From assembly GCA_001599355.1 (NCBI GenBank), contig BCGQ01000002.1, positions 1,067,554-1,131,553 on the forward strand: a stretch of DNA of 64,000 nt. Direction: 5' to 3'. Position 1 is the stretch's first letter. Every line of letters begins with the position of its first letter. The DNA comes from Nakazawaea peltata. Lineage: Eukaryota; Ascomycota; Pichiomycetes; Alaninales; Pachysolenaceae. The position numbers and the translations under genes were made by a program. A model generated the notes under the pieces. It saw only the letters and a program-made list of their open reading frames with translations. It was not told where the DNA came from and did no database searches. This document shows positions 38,493-47,922 of this stretch, in pieces.

Positions 38493-39773
38493 GAAGATTG
38501 TATATGAGAAGTTGATTTACAGGACTCTAGCTAGCTAGGAGGTCTACTATAATTTCATTTTGCATCAAGTCCCAGATATATTTTGTTTTCTTCTTTCGTT
38601 TGAGAGGTCTTGGGTTGTATGGCCCAATTCTTCTATTTCTTTCGTTATGTATCATCCCTAATACATTATATCTATTATTTTCCATTAAGAGTAGTGAACT
38701 TTACTTAATTTTTGTACGCTTTACCTAGGCAAAATAAAATTGTACAACCTTTCTGATGCTGGTTGGTTATTTTTTAGGTTAATTGATCACAATACTTTTA
38801 CCAGGGGGGTTTCTAATTTTATCGGAATCCTTAGATTTATGGCATTACCTCGAGAGTGGCGAGAAGAACAACAAAGTTGTTCAGAACGAAACACACAAAG
38901 AGCGAATAATCCGTCAATAGACGATATGCGTGAATTAATCCGGCTTGTCGCAGCTTGTCTAATAAGGATAAACTACTGTGAATTAAGGGGTATGGTAGAG
39001 AAAAGACCCACGTAATGTAGCGCAGACCTCACCCAACGTTAGAATTTTGTTAGGAGATAGCGTGGGGCCACAATTGCGCGCACAACGAATAGAAAAAAAC
39101 CACGCGGTGAAGGGCGGTGGCGCCGGGTAAGAAAGCGTGGGGCCTTCTTTTCGCACGGAAGAAAAAGGGTCCTCAGTGCCGTAATTTTAAGGGTGGCTCA
39201 GAATAAGGTATCTCATCGGATATCGAATCACCTTATTTCCTATGCTTCGAAGGCGACTCGGAAAGGGGTAAAATTGTAGAGATATTTCAGAACTGGTTGC
39301 ATTGAATTAATAATTGAAGATCCGCTTTTTCACTCCCCTCATTTATACAGGCACCTGCCTCCTTCAATTCCTCTCGTTCATTAAGGCCCAATAATTAATT
39401 TTGGGCTTGCTCTCTTTTGCATGGTTGTCAGATGATGCTTTTTTTTTTTTTTGTTCAGTCCAAAAAGTCTAGAGTTTTTCCGAATGGTTAGACAGAGCCG
39501 AAAAATCTCTCATAGCAACTAAAAAAAGAAACGAGATTCGGAATGCGCACACCACACCATCGCATCTGTTTAACTACTGCAACATCATCGGATGGCCTGA
39601 GCAGCTGCAGAGCAAGGGGAACGTTCCGAAAATCATCTTACGGACTCCAATTCCTTCAGGCGGCTTTGATATAAATATGAAGCCAATTCTCACGTTGCTC
39701 TCTTGATTCAATTCCTTTCTCTATCACATAATCATAATATAATTACAACTTTTCATACCACATACATTAAACA
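38493..39773 (+). promoter_or_regulatory. PDC1 upstream region, 1.28 kb
   Basis: No gene; a 91-codon frame from a TTG at 38740 has no features. It contains a poly-T run (39440-39452), GC-rich GCGC motifs near 39078, and a TATA box. A long, rich promoter is usual for a highly expressed glycolytic gene. Confidence 0.5.
39670..39677 (+). promoter_or_regulatory. TATA box of PDC1
   Basis: TATAAATA, about 97 bp before the PDC1 ATG. Confidence 0.6.
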
Positions 39774-41477
39774 ATGTCTGGTCAAATTACAATCGGTCAA
39801 TATCTTTTTGAAAGATTGCTGGAGATGGATGTCAAGTCCATCTTTGGTGTCCCAGGTGACTTCAACTTGCGTTTGTTAGACGACATTGATCTCGTTGAGG
39901 GATCCAGATGGGTTGGTAACGCCAACGAATTGAACGCTGCTTACGCTGCTGATGGTTACTCCCGTGTCAAGCGTATGGCCGCTTTGATCACCACTTTTGG
40001 TGTTGGTGAATTGAGTGCCTTGAACGGTGTTGCCGGTGCTTATGCCGAGCACGTTGGTTTAGTCCACATCGTTGGTACTCCAGCCACTTCTTCCCAACAA
40101 AAGCAATTGTTGTTGCATCACACTTTGGGTAACGGTGACTTCACTGTCTTCCACAGAATGTCCAGTGAGATCTCCGAGACTACTGCCTTCCTTGAAGATG
40201 TTGAGAAGCTGCCAGAAATCATTGACAACTTATTGGCTACTGCCTACAAGTTCCAACGTCCAGTCTATCTTGGTTTACCAACCAACATCGCCGTTGGTAT
40301 GGTTGACAAGTCTCGTTTGGACACTCCAATCGACTTGTCTCTTAAGCCAAATGCTCCTCTGGTTCAAGAAGAGTTCATCGAATCTGTCTTGGATTTGATC
40401 AAGAAGGCCAAGAACCCAGTCATTCTTGTTGATGCTTGTGCCTCTAGACACGGATGTAAGGAAGAAGTCAGTGAATTGGTTGCTCAAACTCAATTCCCAG
40501 TCTTTGTCACCCCAATGGGTAAGGGTGGTATCGATGAATTGAACCCACGTTTCGGAGGTGTCTACGTTGGTTCTCTTTCTGAGCCACACGTCAAGGAATA
40601 CGTCGAGTCTGCTGACTTGGTCTTGAGTATCGGTGCTTTATTGTCTGATTTCAACACTGGTTCGTTCTCTTACCACTACCAAACCAAGAACATTGTCGAG
40701 TTCCACTCTGACCACTCCAAGCTTAGATCTGCCGTCTTCCCAGGTGTTCAAATGAAGGAGCTGTTACAAGTCTTGTTGAAGGATGTCAAATCCCTGGCTG
40801 CTTCTTACACTCCACAACCAGTTCCACATGTTAAATTGATCAACAGTCCAGCACCAGCCAACACCCCAATTTCCCAAGAGTGGTTATGGACTAAGGTTTC
40901 GTCATTCTTGAGAGAAGGTGACGTTGTCATTACCGAGACCGGTACCTCGGCCTTTGGTATTATTCAAAGTAGATTCCCTAAGGACACTATTGGTATTTCC
41001 CAAGTCTTATGGGGTTCTATCGGTTACACCGGTGGTTCTACTTTGGGTGCCGTCTTGGCTGCTGAAGAGGTTGATCCTAACAAGAGAGTCATTTTATTCA
41101 TTGGTGACGGTTCCTTACAATTGACTGTTCAAGAAATCTCTACAATGATCAAGTTGAAGCAAACTCCATACTTATTTGTCTTGAACAATGACGGTTACAC
41201 TATTGAGAGATTGATCCACGGTCAATACGCTGACTACAACTGTATCCAACCATGGCAACACATGAAATTGTTGGACGTCTTCGGTGCCAAGCCAGAATCT
41301 TCCGAAAGTATCAGAGTTGCTACTACTGGTGAGGTTGATCTGTTGTTTGCCGATGAAGAATTCAACAAAAACTCCAAGATTAGACTTATCGAGGTCATGT
41401 TACCTATGATGGATGCTCCAATCAACTTGGTCAAGCAAGCTGAGTTCTCTGCTAAGACCAATGCTCAACTGGAGTAA
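39774..41477 (+). CDS. PDC1: Pyruvate decarboxylase
   Basis: 567 aa (S. cerevisiae Pdc1 is 563). It decarboxylates pyruvate to acetaldehyde, the committed step of alcoholic fermentation, in the cytosol. Thiamine diphosphate enzyme marks: VPGDFNLRLLDDI, GNANELNAAYAADGYSRVK with the catalytic Glu, FGVGELSALNGVAGAYAEH, the HH pair in LLLHHTLGNGDF, and the cofactor motif GDGSLQLTVQE ending LNNDGYTIE. Codons are strongly biased (GGT, GTC, TTG, AAG), as expected of a very highly expressed gene. The TATA box is about 97 bp upstream. Confidence 0.97.
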   Translation: MSGQITIGQYLFERLLEMDVKSIFGVPGDFNLRLLDDIDLVEGSRWVGNANELNAAYAADGYSRVKRMAALITTFGVGELSALNGVAGAYAEHVGLVHIVGTPATSSQQKQLLLHHTLGNGDFTVFHRMSSEISETTAFLEDVEKLPEIIDNLLATAYKFQRPVYLGLPTNIAVGMVDKSRLDTPIDLSLKPNAPLVQEEFIESVLDLIKKAKNPVILVDACASRHGCKEEVSELVAQTQFPVFVTPMGKGGIDELNPRFGGVYVGSLSEPHVKEYVESADLVLSIGALLSDFNTGSFSYHYQTKNIVEFHSDHSKLRSAVFPGVQMKELLQVLLKDVKSLAASYTPQPVPHVKLINSPAPANTPISQEWLWTKVSSFLREGDVVITETGTSAFGIIQSRFPKDTIGISQVLWGSIGYTGGSTLGAVLAAEEVDPNKRVILFIGDGSLQLTVQEISTMIKLKQTPYLFVLNNDGYTIERLIHGQYADYNCIQPWQHMKLLDVFGAKPESSESIRVATTGEVDLLFADEEFNKNSKIRLIEVMLPMMDAPINLVKQAEFSAKTNAQLE

Positions 41478-42122
41478 ATCTAACCCCCCTGAAAAATCTA
41501 CAGTTTTTCCCTATATAAAATTTGCTTTTTTGCCCACATATCATGAATAATGAGTTAATATTGATCTGAAAAATACATTGTAGGTTTAGTAAATTCAGTA
41601 AATTGACATCACGATACCATTAACCAAGAAGAATTTGTCATAGGACTCGTTTCCAGCAGTTGTTACTCTCACATTAGGTGATATCGGGTCTCTTTAGAGC
41701 TTCGGATATTTTTCGCATCACGTGTGCACCTCTTCCGAAAATCCCACCTTAAATCTATTTTTCAGAGCAAATTAGAAAATTTCCTATCCGACCTTCAGAA
41801 CGTTTGCCGAGAAGTGTTTGGAAATGCCTTGAGATTCTGACGGGATCTCAGATCTCGGTTATGGTATAGATAAGGCTGTCAATGGAGGTTCTGCCGACTT
41901 ATCTTATCTTTCAAGAAGACCGGATCAGTTAACCGTCAATAACCAAATATCAGCCACCAGACACCGGCTTTTATTGTCTGAAGGGGGGTTACTTTTTACC
42001 GTTGCGTTTGTGTAGCGATTTTAATATGCGCGCCCCTTTTAAGTAAATTTTGGGGGTGATTTAATTAGGTAGCCGCTGTTAAACCACTGAATCAATTTGA
42101 GTACTTTATTATCGTCTACACT
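41478..42122. other. Between PDC1 and GH72 gene
   Basis: No gene. It holds the PDC1 3' end and the promoter of the GH72 gene, whose start is at 42123. I see nothing else of note. Confidence 0.4.
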
Positions 42123-43629
42123 ATGAGATACCAAATCAAATTTATTACTCTCCTTCTCTGTTTCTGGACTCTGTGCCATTGTTTAAATCCTATTTCTATC
42201 CGCGGAAGACATTTCGTCGATTCCTTGACAAACCAATTGGTAAGTCCAAATAAGCTAAACTGACCTTAGTGAATGTAACTAACTCCGTGACTTTTCCAGT
42301 TTCTCATAAAAGGTGTAGATTATCAACCAGGGGGCTCCTCTGGCGTTACTTTGTCTAGAGACCCTCTTTCAGATCCCAATCTGTGTGCCAGGGATATTCC
42401 CTTATTTCAGGAGTTAGGAATCAACACGATCCGTGTGTATTCAGTTAACCCTGAGTTGAATCATGACAAGTGTATGTCTATGTTACTGGAGCTGGGTATT
42501 TATATCGTTCTTGATGTCAATTCTCCCTTGGAAAACTCATATTTGAATCGGTACGAGCCATGGACAACTTACAATGAGTTTTACTTGGAACATATTTTCA
42601 AAGTAGTTGAACAATTTGGTCACTACCCAAACACTTTACTGTTCTTTGCTGGAAATGAGGTTATCAATGATCACAGATCAGCTAAAGTTAGTTCAATTTA
42701 TATGAAGCTGGTAGTACGTGATTTGAAAACTTATATCAAGAAGAATTTACCTAGAAAGATTCCCGTTGGGTACTCTGCAGCTGATGACCTTCATTATCGA
42801 ACTTCATTGGCGAAATACATGGAGTGCAGGGATAAATCTGATAATGATCTGGACATAGACTTTTATGGAGTCAATTCATATCAATGGTGTGGAAATCAAG
42901 ATATTCATTCTAGCGGCTATGATGCTCTTCTTCGAGATTATAAAGATTTCACCAAACCAATATTCTTATCAGAGTTTGGGTGCAATGAAGTAACGCCGAG
43001 GGTTTTCCAAGAAGTCGAAGCTATATATTCACCTGAAATGGTGAAGGTCTTCAGCGGAGGACTTGTTTATGAATTCACAGAGGAGCCTAATCATTATGGG
43101 TTGGTGTCTGTGGATTCAGAAGGAAATGTAAATATTTTACCAGATTTTGACCTGTTGAGGGCTAAGTTAGAAGCAACGAAGAATTATATCCCGGTAGCTA
43201 CTTTGCATGAGTCCAAGAAAACTCAGCAGCTGCCTTTTTGTGCTGATCAATATGAGAATTTAGATATATCTCATCATCTACCAACCACATTGGCTCTGAA
43301 CTTAATCCAACATGGTGTACCAGTTAGACGTGGAAAGCTTTTAAGTCTCTCAGACTCTGAAATGCAAACTACCTTCAAAGTAGCTGATTCACAAGGAAAC
43401 ATCAAACAGCTAAAGATCACAAAAATCCAGTCTGAGTCTGGTGCCGAATCTTCTGGAGATGTTCTTCCTTCCTTCTACAATAATGGTAAGTGAATTTCTA
43501 ATCCTGGACTTATCTTAACATTCTACTAACATAACAGGTGTCAGCTCCAGATTTAAAACAGATCTCGCAATGGGAGGAAATTTGATTATGATTATGTTAA
43601 CATTATATATAATATCACGTCTCTGGTAG
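42123..43629 (+). CDS. GH72 beta-1,3-glucanosyltransferase, GPI-anchored (3 exons)
   Basis: Predicted 464 aa from exons 42123-42239, 42300-43485 and 43538-43629. Intron 1 has GTAAGT and an AACTAAC branch site; intron 2 has GTAAGT and TACTAAC (43524-43530). Exon 1 encodes a signal peptide (KFITLLLCFWTLCHC). Splicing then yields FLIKGVDYQPGGSS, the GH72 entry motif. Catalytic Glu159 (FAGNEVIND) and Glu264 (FLSEFGCNE) are both present, so it should be active. There is no C-terminal X8/CBM43 cysteine module. Exon 3 encodes only the GPI signal (hydrophobic LIMIMLTLYII, ending RLW). It remodels wall beta-glucan. Convergent with an aldo-keto reductase, 6 bp between stops. Confidence 0.88.
43486..43537 (+). 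other. GH72 last intron (52 bp)
   Basis: Donor GTAAGT at 43486-43491, branch TACTAAC at 43524-43530, acceptor ACAG. The intron starts GTAAGTGA and read through from exon 2 gives GGT AAG TGA, a stop at once. Confidence 0.85.
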
Positions 43630-43635
43630 TATCAA

Positions 43636-44583
43636 TCATTTGTAGCCGAAAACATCGACTCCCCAGAAATCCTTTTCAATTGGATCGTATACTCTGAGTT
43701 CTCCTAATTCTTTATGAAGGTTATTGATCGATTGAGCATCCTCATCAGATAAGGTGATAGTCTTCAAGTTGGAAATGATTCTCGATTCAGAGATAGATTT
43801 CACAATAACAACGAGGCCCCTCCACACTTGCCATGAGACTACTATTGTGGCCGGAGAAACGTCATACTTCTTACCAAGAGTTTGAATTAGTTCATTTTTC
43901 AAGATCGGAGCACCTGTGGATCCCAAAGGAGAAAATGACTCCAAAACAATCCCATTCTTAGTGCAATACTCGAATAACTCATGTTGGGGCAATTGAGGGT
44001 GATTCTCAACTTGGTTGATCAGTGGTTTAATTTCCAGAACAGCCAACAACTTCTCCAACATAGAGATAGGAACGTTCGAAACACCTATGGCCTTAATCTT
44101 GTTGGTTTCTTTGTAGATTTTTTCCAATGTCCTCCATGTAGCAATCAAGTCTCCCACTAAGTCGTCATTTACAACATCAGCTACAGTCTCACCTTTTTCA
44201 TTGACTTTGGTAGGGTTCTTTTCATCATTGCCATTTGGATTCAAAGGAACAGGCCAGTGGATAAGGTATAAATTAACATAATCGAAGCCGAAATTTTTCA
44301 AAGACCGGTCCAACAGCATTTCGACGCGGGAGTGATCAGTACACCATAATTTGCTAGTGACAAAGAACTCTTCTCTAGGAATACCAGAATCAAGAATGGC
44401 CCTGCCAACACTTGACTCACTACCGTACTTCCAAGCACTATCAAAATGCCTATAACCAGCCTTAATTGCGGTCGAGGTAAGATCGTAGAAGTCATCCTTC
44501 TCTGGGTGCCATGTCCCAAATCCGATAACTGGGATTTCAGTTCCATTGTTCAACTTGGTTTTTTCAGTATTGTTAGTAGCCAT
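43636..44583 (-). CDS. Aldo-keto reductase, GCY1/YPR1-like, copy 1
   Basis: 315 aa from ATG 44583; an in-frame TTG 15 bp upstream is rejected. It is an NADPH aldo-keto reductase with the tetrad Asp48, Tyr53, Lys78 (VTSKLW) and His109 (IHWPVP). Closest family type is yeast Gcy1/Ypr1 (glycerol dehydrogenase or 2-methylbutyraldehyde reductase), though xylose reductases have the same fold. The cofactor motif near the C-terminus reads VVIVKSISESRI, where the paralog has VVLPKSVTELRI: the Pro is changed, the Lys kept. It is the downstream member of a tandem pair with the gene at 45060-46004. Confidence 0.88.
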   Translation of the reverse strand: MATNNTEKTKLNNGTEIPVIGFGTWHPEKDDFYDLTSTAIKAGYRHFDSAWKYGSESSVGRAILDSGIPREEFFVTSKLWCTDHSRVEMLLDRSLKNFGFDYVNLYLIHWPVPLNPNGNDEKNPTKVNEKGETVADVVNDDLVGDLIATWRTLEKIYKETNKIKAIGVSNVPISMLEKLLAVLEIKPLINQVENHPQLPQHELFEYCTKNGIVLESFSPLGSTGAPILKNELIQTLGKKYDVSPATIVVSWQVWRGLVVIVKSISESRIISNLKTITLSDEDAQSINNLHKELGELRVYDPIEKDFWGVDVFGYK

Positions 44584-45059
44584 TTTCACCTCTTCCAATA
44601 ACCCTTGATTGTCTTCTACTGTACCTGAGCCTCAGAAGGAGAAATAAATCTGTTTAAATATTGCCTAAAAGTTGAATGATCTTAGAAGGGAATACCGTTG
44701 TTTGAGCTTTTTTTTGCTATAGATACAGCAACTATTGCTAATCAGTGTTGTTAACTGAACAAACCCCCCACGCAAGAAGGTATTTCTCACGAAACAATAG
44801 GGGCGCGGGGGGTTGCATATTTTCAGGTAAACCCCGAAAAAGATCTTTAAGCGGGATCTCAGATCTGGGTATTTTGGGGGTTAGCGCAGGAAAAGAGCAA
44901 TTGAATTGGTTGAGAAGGTAGAGGGCGATAATCAAAAACTGTGGCTTATTGATGGATATATAATACTTGTTGACTAGAGTGATTTACGGAGGTCGATAAA
45001 GTTTCAGTTACAAAAATTCGAATTAATTTGCTATCTGTATTCTTATTCTATAAAGATAT
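44584..45059. other. Between the two aldo-keto reductases
   Basis: No gene. It is the promoter of the first and 3' end of the second reductase. A CCCC/GGGG-rich stretch lies near 44760-44885. Confidence 0.4.
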
Positions 45060-46004
45060 CTATTTCTGGGTACCGAAAAGATCGGTCTTCCAGAATCCTG
45101 CAGGATCACAAACTCTGAATTCACCAACCTCATTGTAAAGCTCGCTGATCAGCTTGACATCCTCATCAGCTAAAGTTACAGTCTTCAAGTTGGAGATAAT
45201 TCTCAGCTCGGTGACGGACTTTGGCAAGACAACGACACCTCTCAGTACTTGCCAAGAAATGGCAATGGTAGCTGGGGAAACATCGTATTTCTCAGCAAGA
45301 GCTTGGATCTTCTCGTTCTTCAAGACTGGAGCACCAGTGGATCCCAATGGGGAGTAAGCCTCGATGACGATGTCGTTCTTAGAACAGAACTCGTACAATT
45401 CTGGTTGAGGCAATTGTGGGTGGTTCTCAACTTGGTTGACAACTGGCTTGATCTCCAGAACAGCCAACAACTTCTCCAACATCAGGGCTGGGACATTAGA
45501 AACACCAATAGCCTTAAGCTTGTTGGTCTCCTTGTAGATCTTCTCCAATGACTTCCAAGTCTTGATCAAGTCTTCGGCGTAGTCAACATCCAAGATATCA
45601 ACAACCTTCTCACCATCGGCACCAACCTTGGTTGGACTCTTGTCATCGTTACCTTCTGGGTTGAATGGAACTGGCCAGTGGATCAAGTATAAGTCAAGGT
45701 ATTCCAAGCCCAAGTTCTTCAACGAACGCTCCAACAGCAGCTCAGCACGAGGGTGATCAGTGTTCCACAATTTGGTGGTGATGAACAATTCCTCTCTTGG
45801 AACACCAGAGTCAGCAATAGCCTTACCAACGGTTGGTTCATTACCGTAAATCCAAGCAGTGTCAATGTGCTTGTAACCAGCCTTAATAGCGCTTAAGACA
45901 CCATTGTAAGCGTCCTCTGGGGATGATTGCCAGGTACCCAAGCCGACAATTGGAATTTCGGTTCCGTTATTCAATTTGACCTTTTGAGTGTTGATAGTAG
46001 CCAT
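45060..46004 (-). CDS. Aldo-keto reductase, GCY1/YPR1-like, copy 2
   Basis: 314 aa from ATG 46004; an in-frame TTG at 46040 is rejected. Tetrad Asp48, Tyr53, Lys78 and His109; NADPH loop VVLPKSVTELRIISN. It shares most of its sequence with copy 1 (KLNNGTEIPI, GVSNVP, LEIKP, NQVENHPQLPQ and similar), so this is a tandem duplication. Its codons are more biased than copy 1 (GGT, TTG, CCA, AAG), which suggests this is the strongly expressed copy. Confidence 0.9.
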   Translation of the reverse strand: MATINTQKVKLNNGTEIPIVGLGTWQSSPEDAYNGVLSAIKAGYKHIDTAWIYGNEPTVGKAIADSGVPREELFITTKLWNTDHPRAELLLERSLKNLGLEYLDLYLIHWPVPFNPEGNDDKSPTKVGADGEKVVDILDVDYAEDLIKTWKSLEKIYKETNKLKAIGVSNVPALMLEKLLAVLEIKPVVNQVENHPQLPQPELYEFCSKNDIVIEAYSPLGSTGAPVLKNEKIQALAEKYDVSPATIAISWQVLRGVVVLPKSVTELRIISNLKTVTLADEDVKLISELYNEVGEFRVCDPAGFWKTDLFGTQK

Positions 46005-46577
46005 CTTATATCTTAATATTCGATTGTATATAGTATTCAATTGAAAATTTCAATTCAGCAAAGTTACTGTTTAAATAGGATTTCAAGATTGCATTTTTTC
46101 CCAATCAGAGAGGGAGGATGGTCGAAGCGAGCGGCTAACACAGATAAGATTTAGAGAGAAGACTAAGGAAAAATAGAGACGATGTGAGGGGGAGCCACAA
46201 TGGGGCTCGGATAAAATAAGTCTAATTGCTGTGTAAGAAGAAAGGGGAGTTGGATGGACTATTGCTAAGCAATTATAAAGAGAAGAATCGTATGACGTTG
46301 AGCCAGAAACCTCAATTAGCAATCAGATCGCTACCAAATCTCCTCGCCCATAACCAATAATTCCACCCAACGACGTCATATCCTCTGCGCTGTTGCTTCG
46401 CATCTACCTTCTAGAATTGTCCACAGATTTTAATCCACAGATAAACTGTGAGTCAGCGGGAGCTATTCCCTAAAGGGGGTTCGTCGATTTAGTTGAAAAT
46501 CTATAATTTGCTAAGAAAATTCTACAATTCGTTCATTATTCGTTTTTATTCCCATACATTAGCGATTTATTAAAAAA
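46005..46577. other. Between aldo-keto reductase 2 and RPS22
   Basis: No gene. Reductase 2 promoter on the left, RPS22 3' end on the right. Nothing distinctive seen. Confidence 0.4.
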
Positions 46578-47276
46578 TTAGTAGACGAAACCCAAAATCT
46601 TACCAGAGACGTGCTTTCTTCTGGCCTCCTCGTGGTCCATGATACCAGCAGAGGTGGTCAAGATGACGAAACCGAATTGTCTGGCTGGCAACAAGTTGTC
46701 AGTCCACTTCTCAATGTCACCAATCTTGACGTTGTATCTTGGGGAGATGACACCACACTTGTTCAATCTACCGTTCAATTGAATGACAATCTTACCGGAT
46801 CTGTGGTCATCGATGTATTCGAATTCTCCAATGTAACCTAAAGTTGAGTTAGTAAATTTGGACAGCTCAAAGCTATTGACCTATGTGAAATACAAGTATT
46901 ATTATTCGATCAGAATGTAGAGGAAAAGTAAACAACCACCAAGTATTGAGATCTCCGAAGGAGAAACCTGGGATTGTGTAAGAAATCATTTCCTCTTGGG
47001 ATTCATTCTTCCTGAAATTTAAAAGACAGCAAGGGACTGCTATCCGATCTAACCATCCAGTTATCATTCAGGTGTTAAACATAAATCTGATCACATAATA
47101 ATACTCAGCAAAACAGTGCGGTCTTTTTGCACTATCTACTTACCGTGCTTTTGCATGACAGACAAGAACTTGATGATAACCTTGGAAGAAGGTCTGATCA
47201 AGACTTGACGTTTACCGGTCTTCTCGGCGTTGTTAATAGCGTTCAAGGCATCAGCTAAGGCAGAAGTTCTGGTCAT
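46578..47276 (-). CDS. RPS22: Small ribosomal protein uS8 (2 exons)
   Basis: 130 aa, exactly the usual length, from exons 47276-47144 and 46837-46578. Exon 1 is [20 protein letters not shown] and continues to LSVMQKH; exon 2 is [16 protein letters not shown] through [16 protein letters not shown] and [11 protein letters not shown]. It binds 18S rRNA in the 40S subunit. The 306-bp intron (47143-46838) has GTAAGT, branch TACTAAC (46854-46848) and acceptor TTTAG; it is five times as long as most introns here. Confidence 0.97.
46838..47143 (-). other. RPS22 intron (306 bp)
   Basis: GTAAGT donor, TACTAAC branch site, TTTAG acceptor. It holds a perfect 5-bp hairpin around TCTCCTTCGGAGA and a second hairpin between GCAGTC and its complement. 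In S. cerevisiae the RPS22B intron hosts an H/ACA snoRNA (snR44). Whether one is here I could not confirm; no clear H and ACA boxes were seen. Confidence 0.5.
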
Positions 47277-47922
47277 TTTGCTAGAGGGAGAGTTAGTATT
47301 TTACAATATTGAAAGACTCAACATGGAAACAGTCCCAAGGTGTGTACTACTAAACTCAAATCTAACCAAAGCTGATCTATATCTAATACGGGTGTCCCGG
47401 AAAGTCCTGGAGCCGTAGAGAATAGGAGAGAACAAGCTCTCCTCTAGGATGGGGTATCACAACATATAATCGACATTCACTTACAAATCTTATGATGAGA
47501 ACCTCATCACAACACTTGCACATATTCTTCGACCATTTCTGATTTCCCATTCCTAGGCAGCCTTAGCAATTTGAGCCGTAAAAACGACAAAGTCTCGATA
47601 CCAATACAACACCACTGGAACTCATTTCCATTTTTCTTCACCAGCGGTTCTTCCAAATAGGTACATACTATTATATATGTTCTATTAAGAAGTATCGATA
47701 CTCTATATTGGTCTATGAAAACTGTAAGAATATAAGAAAGATTTTTAAAAAGGGGGAAATTCTGGGTGAAAAATTTTTTCGCGAGGGAGCGTAAACGTGC
47801 TGAAAGTTACGCTTTGTTGGGATGTAATTTACTCGTGATATTTTTGAGTCGCACACGACTAAATTGGGGGTGTTTCTACGAGACTTTAAATAAATATTAA
47901 ATTCAAATTATAACATATGCCA
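47277..47922. promoter_or_regulatory. Upstream of RPS22 / 3' of permease
   Basis: No gene. The RPS22 promoter lies here on the minus strand. An ACACGACT site at 47853-47860 continues as AAATTGGGGG, the same extended phrase as near 24979. Confidence 0.45.

Noticed and set aside
38740-39015. 91-codon frame between PIR gene and PDC1
   Set aside because: Starts with TTG, no features, sits in a long promoter.
41841-44866. CGGGATCTCAGATCT at 41841-41855 and 44852-44866
   Set aside because: A shared 15-mer is expected by chance about twice in a window this size; no other support.
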